Assembly: GCA_015956445.1 (NCBI GenBank)
Contig: WIUZ02000013.1
Coordinates: 620,001-684,000 of the forward strand
Reading direction: 5' to 3'
Length of the DNA stretch: 64,000 nt
DNA from: Thelephora terrestris
Taxonomy: Eukaryota > Basidiomycota > Agaricomycetes > Thelephorales > Thelephoraceae
Shown: positions 54,850-64,000 of the stretch, one piece after another
Position numbering within the stretch: position 1 is the first letter of the stretch
How the letters are laid out: every line of letters begins with the position of its first letter
The notes under the pieces: model-generated
What the model was told of the DNA's origin: nothing
The model's input: only the letters and a program-made list of their open reading frames with translations
Database searches by the model: none
Translations under genes and position numbers: made by a program

Positions 54850-56633
54850 GAAACAACGCTAGAAGCGGCACCGCTTGCACTGTCGCCCGATTTGGTTCAG
54901 CCGAACAGCGTCGGCAGTGATATATAGGCACCTCGGAGCATCCAGGATACTTCCATGAGCATTCGCGACCCGCAACACGACGCCGTTCGTCCACCCGAAC
55001 CCAGCCTGAACGGTATATTACCCTACCGCTCCCGACAGAGTCAATATCTAGGCTAGAGAACTTCTCAGATATCTGAAAAGCAATACAACATACTATGATC
55101 AGCACACCGGAGCGAATTGCGCAAGAAGGAAGATAATAAAAACTGTAAACATGAATCGTACATTACCGGTGGAGTTCAAACTTCCCATCAAGTTGAGATC
55201 CTGACCCGACCTCTTCGGGAGTACATTGCTCAACCCGCCAGTCGCCCACCAACTGTAAAACGCAGCCGTGGTGTACCTGTTCGCCAACGATCTCTGCAAA
55301 GTTGGACCCCACACTTCCCCGTAGACAGCGGTACCGCCATTGGTGACCGTTCGGTCTGATTTGCTGGTATCCTCCCTCGTCTTCATATCACCACCTTCCC
55401 CGATAGGTTGCGACGGGAGTTGATCCTTGGTAACTCCGAGTTGCCTGGACAGCATGAGGTCAAAGGTCTTCCCGTTCGGAACGGCGTTCGTGCTCAAGTT
55501 GTGCGGAAAGTTTCGCAGAGCTTCGAGAGCGATATATTGGCGCAGTGGCCAAGCGTTTGGCGTGTCCCGCTGAAGACCGGTTTCGAGGACGCCAGGGAGG
55601 AATGTCCCGTCGTCCTTGTTGAGACAAGGTTATTGGGGGTGAAAGCGCCAAAAGGCCTTGCTCTGATCGTTCAAGGCGTTGATTCCAACCCAGAAGGAGT
55701 AAAACGTGGTGGTGGAACAGAGGTTCTCACGAGCATTGGAAGTCAAGTCGTAGTGATCGAAGGCGAGTTTGTTGGAATCCAAGAAGAAGTCGAGGACGCC
55801 GGCGCAGGGGTCGAAACGGTGTCGCGGTGGTTTGTCGAGGTACCCAGCAAGGATCTGATGAGACTTGTCTGAAAGAAGTCACGCAATTCAACAGCGTGTT
55901 CTCAGCGGTAAGTTAGAACGTTGCGTACACTAAAGGGAGTTCAAGTCGACAGGGATGGTGTTCCTGATGTTAAGCGCCCTGAGCTTGGAATCTTGATCGG
56001 TCAAGTTGATTCCGGCCAAAGGCGATCGACCGGTGTACATGATCCCAACCTAGCGACGTCCAGTAAGAAAAAAGATCTTGCCAAAATTACCAAGTCGAGT
56101 TAAAGCATTACCGGATTCGGGCCCCGTCGACAACTCGGCGTACAAGTCTGAACGCTGCTGTTCAGTCAAGTTCACACCAGTCGCGGTCTGGTAGTCCTCC
56201 AAATAGGACTCCGGACGGGGAGCGCTACCGTTGAGGGCGTAGTGGAACATGGTGTACGTCTGGGAGGTGTAAGACTTCGTGACAGCGATGGTCCTGTTCC
56301 GTTGGCCACCATTCCAGTTCGAGCTCAGCTAGAGGAAAGGCGCGTTCCAGGTTGCCGGTGCCGATTTTAGCGTGTCAACAACAAGGATGTGGAGGACAGG
56401 TCCGTGTAGTAGACATGTCCGGCGTTGGAGATGTATCTGAATCTCTGCAGTTGAACCGGGACGACGAAGGCGTCGTTCGAGGGAATGCGACTGCTTTCAC
56501 ATGTAACACCGTCGCAGAGAGCGGAGTCGTTGGGGTCCCTGTCTAGTAACCGTGGACGGTGCCAGACCAACCTCTGACAGGGACGAGGGAATTTTTGACG
56601 CCATTGAGGGAGGAGTCGGAAGCGGGAAAGTTC
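54850..56633 (-). pseudogene. GH37 trehalase pseudogene 3, truncated by the Helitron
   Basis: Minus-strand trehalase text: NDSALCDGVTCESSRIP near 56500, GSAPRPESYLEDYQTATGVN near 56190, YSFWVGINALNDQ-like text near 55690, FDLMLSRQLGVTKDQLP near 55440, NGGTAVYGEVWGPTLQRSL near 55320, ISEKFSSLDIDSVGSG near 55070 and GFGWTNGVVL near 54990. An intron with GTACGA donor is still visible at about 55160-55080. Defects include a one-base deletion near 55625 and a one-base insertion near 55025 just before GFGWTNG. Similarity to copy 1 stops abruptly at about 56633, where the Helitron begins, so the N-terminus is missing. Confidence 0.8.
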
Positions 56634-56808
56634 CCGGGACTTTAGTACCGGGTCTTATCGAGTTGAATTTTAAGCGCCACTGCCAAAAATCTGATTTCAC
56701 GGTAAATCGTCACATGTCACATCAGTGACGTTGTCCTTTTAAGTATGATTCTCGCTTTGTCTCGCACCGTCCCCCGCCCTTTCCTCGTCCACCACCTCTA
56801 CCACCAGG

Positions 56809-59800
56809 ATGAGCACTCAACCCATCCGTGCTTTCCTCAACGATGAACGGGTGACCGTTGCTCTTGATCCGATGTTCTCCACCTCAGCAATATTGTTGTC
56901 TCTTGCACACACGCTCAATCTAGCGTGTATATTCACCAATTCCGGCCACCAGTGTTGCTTTGCGACGCTTGTCGTCCCCACTGTCGGCGGATTCTATCAT
57001 TCTCGGTTGAGCTTAGCAACTGCTTTTGACTTGACCGCCGATGTCGTCCTTGGAAGCGATTGGGTTGTGCCATGCCAACCAGTCTTCCTGGACGACAATT
57101 CGTTGCAACGACCCATGCCGCGTTTGCTAGACAGTATCTTACCCCCTCATCGTTGGTATCCCATTGCAGGTCGGTCCTCTTCCCTTCGTTTGCTTCGCAT
57201 ACTTATCAACCTTCAGCACCTGTAGATCTATCCCGCAAACTCAGGGATTCTGACGTGGGAGCGCGGGATGCACTCTCATCATTCATAGCGGGATGCTGTC
57301 TTGATGATTTGTTTTGTGTTGATTTGTTGAACGATCATGCCATCGCTCCTGTCCACGGCTCCTGCGATGAACAACGGGCTGCACTTCTGATGCACCTGTT
57401 AAATGGAAAGTGTGCCTCGGCGCTATCTGTTCCTTCATGCAAGGTACTTGCCCGTGACGCTTTGTCCCCAGTTCATCTTTCCCATCTCCTTTGTTCGTTA
57501 CTGTTGGCTGCCTATCAGAATAAATCAGTCACCTTGCCGGTGTTTTTTCTCTGTTGTGAGTCAATTGGTTTGCATGCGACCACTGTCTCTCCTGGACGTG
57601 TGCTACAATCAAACTTACAACAACAGCTGAAACGTCGTGAACCGCTGGTCGAGTGCCAGGACGTGTTTGGTTTGCTTAACAGATTGGAGACGCTCGGCGC
57701 CGGTTCTCTTTCCGAACTAATTTCTCTCCATGGAATTGAATCTAGTTCACACAACAAGGATATTGCATGTGATGCGATTGTTCGCCACCTCGTAGCTGGT
57801 GCTTGTGAAGACACAGACAGTGGACTATGTCACTTTGTCTGCTCTGTGTACCTCCGGACTACCGGTTCAAGTCGATCTGGGCGCGCCAGTTTACGGCTGT
57901 ACGTCCTGGACGGTGTATTGAGAACTGCAAACCGGAAAATATTCTCACGCATCCTACGTGCACTCGATGTTCTTCATTCTCCTGTGGATCCCATCAAGGT
58001 TTACCGATCATTGCTGCGAGAGTATCTTCGTGCCAATAAACAGGCGATTCGTTTCCATCCTCATGAGTTGGATTTTCAGAGAGACTATGACACCAAATTT
58101 ACAGCGGTTGCAAAGGCTTGGCCGCAGCGAGTTTCTCATAGTGAGAAGGCACACATGATTGGCGAGTTTCGTGCTCTTACATCATCGAATGCTCTGAAAA
58201 CCTTCACTTGTGCCTCTTGTGCCGAGCGTGTTCGTGATAGCAAACAGTCCAATGTTCCTCTCGATGACATTAATCTCGAACTTCTTCGTCCTGCACAGAC
58301 TGCATCTGATGTTGGTTGTGCCGCTCCCCCCACGCCTTTCACAAATGGTCCATTGGAGCAGGTTCTGGTTGACCCTGCCGGTGTTTTCTTTGACGACAAC
58401 CGCACGACGCGTTTAGCACTTTGTCCCTCATGCAAAAGTTCTCTTTCTCGGAACAAGCTCCCCCGGTTCTCACTTGCAAACATGAATGTCATTGGTCCTG
58501 TCCCCGACGAGTTGAAGGACCTTACCTTAGTCGAAGAGATCATTGTTGCCCGCTCCCGAGCCAAACTATGTGTTGTCAAGCTTCAAGACCATCGCGGTGA
58601 TGTTGAGCTACCAACGGTTCAGCGAGGGATTAAGGGCCACGTTATCGTCTTCCCACAGCACCCAGAAGCGTTATCGAACGTGATGCCTGCTCCCCTCAGT
58701 GATATCGTTGCCCTTGTTTGCGTCATCTTCTGTGGATCGATGAAACCTAGTCTCCAGTGGCTGAAAGAGAAGGCACGCCCACTTGTTGTTCGTCGGGAAG
58801 CTGTGCTAAAGGCACTAGAATGGCTCCGCATGCACAATCCTTTGTATCGAGACATCATTATAGATGCTACACGAATCTCTGCATTGCCTGAGCAGGATGT
58901 GCTCGATTACAACGTCGAACAAATACCATTGTCAGCGACATCTCGTGTCCTTGTCTCTCGATACGATGCCCCGAGTGAACCGACCGATGCAAACAATGTA
59001 CTATTGCAGCCCCCTGAGGAATGTGTGCAATTCGAAAGTGTTGTGATCACCGATGTTGAAGCTCATATGCCGTCATATCAGCTGAAGGCAGCGGCTCTCC
59101 GGCATTGTAAACGAGGAGGCTCGTGTATTGAAGTTCCTCATGATCCTGATCCCGTCAACGAGTTCTTCGACCCCTCCATGTTTCCGATGCTTTATCCGAC
59201 CTTGTTTCCATACGGGATTGGTGGCTTCGAAGACAGGCGAAGGCTCGTCCCAATTGGTCTAGAGAATCATGTCAAACACGTGCTGGCCCTTGCGGACAAA
59301 CGCTTTCAGGAACACTACTCGTTCATGTTTGTGGTCTTCAACGTTCTTCAGCGGAGGAAGCTCCTACTTCATACGAGCCTCAGAGTGAGTCGAAACAACT
59401 TTAACTCATGGGCGCAACGCTTTTCGCGCCTTCCTGTTGAAGCAATAAGTTCGCTGATGACGCAAACTTCTGAGTCCGAGGGTATCACACCGATTGCAAC
59501 GAATGATGACGAACGCCTAGCCTTGGGATTGATGAAAGAAGTTAAGGCAATTTCTGCTAATGTCCCTGGATCACCGGAGTCCCGTTTGACAATGAGGAAC
59601 GAAATTCGTGCAATGATCTTATCGTTCGGTGTCCCGAGTTTCTTCGTCACAGTCAATCCAGCAGATGTATACAACCCCATGGTTAAAGTCCTTGCAGGTC
59701 ACGACATTGACATCGATAACCTTCTGCCAGATCAGGTCCCGACTTATTGGGAACAGGCTGGTGTTGTTGCGCACAATCCCTGTATTGCTGCGGAGTTCTT

Positions 59801-62800
59801 CGATGCATACATCAACGCGTTTGTTTCTTCGTTTCTTCAATATGATCCGAAGCAGCAATCAACCACGACAGGCATACTCGGCGTGACGAAAGCCTACTAT
59901 GGTTGTGTGGAGGCACAGGGTCGCGGTTCATTGCATTGCCATATGGTTGTATGGGTTCACGGAGGATTGACGTCGGATAAAATAAAGGAACGAGCGTTGG
60001 ATGATCACTGCTGGAGAGACCGCCTTATAGAATTCTTGGATGATACCATATGCAACGTGATCCCTGCAGATCCTGATCCATCGGTGTGCACTGTGCAGTC
60101 GTCACACCATCACCCGTGTGCTGTCCGCGGCGTCGCTATTACCGAAGATCCTGTTTCAGAAGGTACACTGAAGGCGCGGTTGAAAGATTTGCGCAACGTT
60201 GTTCTCGAATCTCAGCGCCATTCACACACAGGCACGTGTTACAAGTATCACAGGTCAGGTGATAAAAGACGTTGCCGCTTCAATCTTGATGAGCAGAACG
60301 TTGAGCCAAAAACCCACTTTGACGAGCAGCTCGGTGTGGTTGTCATGAGACGCTTGGATGGGATGGTTGCCAATTTTTGTCCATCGATCACAGAAGGCGT
60401 TCGTTGTAATACAGATCTCAAGTTCATGAGCTCAGGGGACGCTGCCAAATCTGTCTTATACTACACAACGAACTACATGACTAAGACAGGAAACAGAATA
60501 CATGTCTCGTTCGGAGCACTTGAGGTTGCACTGAAAAAACTTGGAGATTACGACCCGACGGACACAGACACGGAACTCAGGGCGAAAAACATGCTCCGAA
60601 AGTGTGTTTATTCTATGTTGTCCCACCAAGAGTTGTCTGGTCAGCAAGTTGCTGCATATCTAAAGGGGTACGGAGACCATTATTGCAGCCACAAATATCG
60701 AAATCTATACTGGACGGCGTTCGAGAAGAGTGTAAACTGTGATGATCCATCACCAGAGTGCTACCGCAATAGTGAGGAGGTTGCGGTTGACTTGGCAGGC
60801 AACATCGACGGAGACGTTGGCCTCATACCCGACGAAACCTCTGATGCGACTGATGATCAACTTGATGAGGATGCCGCAACGGTCAGATCCACGAACATTG
60901 AGCTGCTGTCAGAGATCGAACAGGATGAGGATGTGACAATTGCGGCAGCGGGCAGTGGGACTGTCGTCCAGTGTAGTTCGCAAGTCTATGACTACCGGTT
61001 CCGTGCCAGAGAGTTGAGCCACCTGTCGGTTTGGCAATTTATCGCTTCTGTGGACAAAGCGTCAAACTATAACTCTCGGTGTATGCAGGTGGACAACGAT
61101 TATGAGCACAACGTTGATGGTGAGGATGTGATTCCACACGAATGGGCTGAAAATGCAGATCCTGACCCGGGCGCACATTCGCGCGATCTTCGAACTGGCA
61201 GGGAGAATAAAAGGTCGCGGTCGTTTCAACTTCATGAAGAGCATATACAGAGCGGGAAAAGGTTACAACGGTTGCGAAGCGATCCATCGACTCACTATGT
61301 CCCGGTACCAATTGGCCCAGCTTTCCCTCGACGAGACCGCGATTCACAGCGTGCCAAATATTGTCGCCTGATGTTGATCTTATTCAAGCCATGGCGTGTG
61401 GCTAGTGACTTGCGAGATGCTGGAGAAACATGGACTGCGGCTTTTGATCGGTTTACGGGTGTGCACACTGGAGGAACTGGATGCATCCTTGACAACATGC
61501 AAGTTATGCACGAATGCAAGGATGCAAAGGACGTGGAGGACAACCGCAGGAGAGATGCCCGCCGAGATGCTGCTGGGTCTGGATGGTCAGATAGGAATAA
61601 CGTTGAAGAATTTTCCGGGGAAAACATTGACGACGACCTTTTGGAACATATCAATTCCGTTGCCAACTATGCAGCTGACCGGAGATCCAGGACAGATGCA
61701 GAGGTTGTTGAATGTTTGAACGAGATTTGGCGGTCTGGTGTTCTCGCTCAATCAGAACAGCAGCAGGTTGAACACGTGCAGAAAGAAACTGAAATTGTGC
61801 TCCCTGATGATCTACCACTAGAGGACATGTGGAGAACGACCTACAACGACCGGCGAACGAGATGGAAACATGACCTGCGCACGCCTCCTGAACAACCTCC
61901 TGGATTGCAGACTGTCAATAACCCTCACTTGTCCGGTTTCAACGTGGCATCACACACTCACACAGTGACACGTCTTGACATCCAACCACAGCAGCCAGGT
62001 GTTGTTATTGAAGATGTGGTCGTGAAATGGTCGTTGAACGAAGAGCAGGCGCGCGCGTTTTCTCTCGTCGCATCTCACTCGCAAAGGAGCGTTCGAACAG
62101 AGCCTTTGAGGTTATACTTGGGCGGTCCTGGCGGAACAGGGAAGTCAAGGGTGATAGCGGCCCTGACAGATTACTTTGCTGAGCGTGGAGAATCTCGAAG
62201 ACTTCGCCTGGCTTCATTTACAGGGATAGCGGCAAAGAACATCAATGGTACTACGCTCCACACTGCACTCGCCCTGAAACAGGATCAAAAGAACCGCCAC
62301 AGAGGAAATGCAAAGACCAGGGCTGACCTTGTTGCGATGTGGTCTGGTGTAGACTACCTTTTCATAGACGAAGTTTCGATGATCGGGTGCCATCTGCTCT
62401 ACCAGATCCATACAGCGTTGGTGGAGGCAAAAGGGTGTGCTGATTTGTTCGGAAGGATGAACATCATTTTTGCTGGAGATTTTGCCCAACTGCCCCCTGT
62501 CGGACAGACCAAGCTCTTCAGTCGAACGAATTCAGCGAAGGAAGCTATTGTCTTTGGTCAGCTGTTGTGGCGATCGGTCACAACGATTGTCATGCTTACC
62601 CAACCGATGCGCCAGATAGGCCCCGAGAACAGATGTTTCGTGGAGCTACTCGAAAGACTTCGCGACGGGAGATGCACAGCCGATGATTACAATCTGTTGA
62701 ACGCTCGGCTGTTGAATACTGCACTGGACGATCAGTCCCGAACACAATGGCAATGTGCCCCGATGATCGTTTATACGAACGCTATCAAGGACGCAATCAA

Positions 62801-64000
62801 TCTTGAGGCGACGCTGGCATTTGCAAAGAGGACTGGTCAGGAAGTTCATCGGTATCGTGCCGTTGACACTTACTGTGGGAAACCGATTGATGACGAGGCA
62901 ATCAATTGTCTCCTCGATACCTTGCCATCGAACAAGACTGGTGGTCGTGTCCGTGATCTCCCTCTGGTGCTGGGCATGCCGGTTGTAATCACCGAAAATT
63001 TTGACGTGATTGGAGGAATCGTTAATGGGAGTGCTGGGATCCTCCGGAAGGTTCGGTACCGTGTTGATGACACCAACAGGAGGTACCTCACCTCCTGCAT
63101 CGTGGAACTTCCTGACATCACAGCTGACGCCCTTCCCAACCTCCCTCCCAAACACGTTGCTATCCTACCCGACACCGTTGACATGAAGCCAATTCGTCAC
63201 CCAAATTCTGGCCGCACCTGCACACTCCGCCGATATCAGGTACCCCTGGACGCTGGGTTTGCGATCACAGCACACAAGGCACAAGGCCAAACATTGAAAA
63301 ATGTCATTGTTGACCTAGCCAGCTGCATTGGAACGGAGGCCGCCTATGTCATGGTCTCTCGATGCATGAGCCTTGAAGGACTGATGATTCTCCGACCATT
63401 TCCGATCAGCAAGATCACGACCCATCGTTCACAAGAGGCTCGGGATGAGTTCCGTCGATTGGAAAGACTCAATCACCAAACAATAATCAGATGCAGCGAT
63501 CACCCAACGGTCAATGTCAGCTCATCTGCCGCTCACGAGATCTCCGCCACAGAGGAGGTTTCACAAATTCCAACTTTATTTTCAGGGCCAAGTCCTCCGA
63601 ACATTGGCAGTGCAAGCCGGCTTCTAGGCCATATATGGAATGTCCAGGAAGGGAATGGTACGCAGCTTCTAATCCATTCCTGGAGTCAGTCGTTAACGTT
63701 CCTGATCATGCATAGGGCGCAGCGGGAAAAGGAAGATTTCCTGTTCAGAATCGGCCGGCGAACACCCACCGAAGAGGAAGAAATAGCCTTGACGACAATC
63801 CCGTATTTAAGCACTTTTTATCTGTTCAGGGAATGTTTGCTCCACCTCTCCTCTTCGAGCCTGAATCCCCCCGTCTTGTTGTCATCATTTCATCATCCAT
63901 GCCCCCTCTGTCTTTCGAAGAGCGTGGTTCATCTGGCCTCTACACTCAGTTGGCGACGACTTTTGATGAACGGCTGGATTCGCTCGCTACAGTTGACTAC
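56809..64000 (+). CDS. Helitron Rep-helicase polyprotein, open to the window edge
   Basis: Rolling-circle replication initiator fused to a PIF1-type helicase. Exon 1 56809-57169 (MSTQPIRAFLNDERVTVALD) has a retropepsin-like segment (LTADVVLGSDWV). Intron 57170-57216. Exon 2 from 57217 has no stop in its frame through 64000, so the protein exceeds 2000 residues. A cysteine-containing N-terminal domain (CASCAERV, LCPSCKSSL) is followed by KLPRFSLANMNVIGPVPDEL. Rep has the HUH motif LHCH at 59931-59942 and the tyrosine pair in YTTNYMTK (60462-60485). Helicase has GGPGGTGKS (62121-62147), FTGIAAKNINGTTLHTAL, LFIDEVSM (62358-62381), FAGDFAQLPPVG, TQPMRQ and AHKAQGQT. All catalytic motifs are present. 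Past about 63770 the text looks less like coding, so the true stop or another intron may be there. Confidence 0.88.
63899..64000 (+). CDS. Possible second gene start at the window edge
   Basis: ATG 63899 opens a frame different from the Rep-helicase frame (MPPLSFEERGSSGLYTQLAT), preceded by a TTTAAG-type TATA candidate near 63803 and a pyrimidine-rich leader. Only 34 codons are visible. It could be a cargo or accessory gene of the Helitron, or chance. Confidence 0.25.
   Translation, partial: MPPLSFEERGSSGLYTQLATTFDERLDSLATVDY

Larger units (their letters stand above)
56634..64000 (+). mobile_element. Autonomous Helitron (right end beyond window)
   Basis: The left boundary is placed where trehalase similarity ends (..AAAGT then TCCCGGGAC). 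The start TC fits a Helitron 5' end, and a CCCGG..CCGGG hairpin lies within the first 25 bp. The element encodes an intact Rep-helicase. There is no target duplication to test and the 3' CTRR end is not in the window. Confidence 0.7.

Overview
The window reads as nuclear DNA of a filamentous basidiomycete, most likely an agaricomycete. Supporting signs are many introns of about 46-62 nt with GT..AG ends, two kinds of fungal STAND/NLR gene (NB-ARC-TPR and NACHT-WD40), basidiomycete-type F-box genes, a GH37 trehalase family, a wax-synthase-like MBOAT gene, and nested Ty3, Ty1 and Helitron elements. No rRNA, tRNA or CRISPR array was seen.

Layout. (1) 1-9.4 kb and 50.9-56.6 kb hold a repeated host unit: an NB-ARC/TPR NLR gene on + (three copies: 1-2292 incomplete at the window edge, 5543-8346, 51448-54321) alternating with GH37 trehalase copies on -. 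All three NLR genes look intact, including a conserved 11-nt exon. Every trehalase copy is broken or truncated. (2) 10376-11797 is an intact four-exon MBOAT gene. (3) 13773-22995 on - is a NACHT-WD40 NLR killed by three nonsense codons and at least two frameshifts. It is split by two 2.3-2.4 kb elements with TG..CA ends and 5-bp target duplications (13965-16254 and 17912-20320), each carrying its own coiled-coil gene. The second sits inside what was a 50-nt intron. (4) 22996-47029 is a decayed Ty1/copia element on -. One of its LTRs is split by a very young 18-kb Ty3/gypsy element (23330-41288; its 1004-bp LTRs differ at about two sites). (5) The gypsy element is itself hit twice: by an 840-bp palindromic CACTG element between gag and protease, and by a 4.0-kb foldback element (45-bp tandem repeats, AT-rich repeats and TTAGG arrays in inverted arms) inside reverse transcriptase. 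(6) 47.0-50.9 kb holds an F-box pseudogene and an F-box-like gene. (7) From about 56.63 kb to the right edge lies a Helitron whose Rep-helicase frame stays open to the end of the window.

Most unusual: between pol and the 3' LTR, the young gypsy element carries two intact, spliced, antisense genes. One encodes a 607-aa cysteine-cluster protein (38193-40132) and the other a 384-aa coiled-coil protein (36359-37669). The two TG..CA elements in the NACHT gene also carry coiled-coil genes, which suggests LTR-type elements here commonly transport such cargo. A canonical -1 frameshift heptamer sits at the protease-RT junction of the gypsy element, and the hexamer TCGCGA is strongly over-represented throughout it.

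Order of events inferred from nesting and LTR divergence: decay of the NLR and trehalase copies, then copia insertion (LTRs about 5% apart, almost all transitions), then gypsy insertion (about 0.2%), then the palindromic and foldback insertions.
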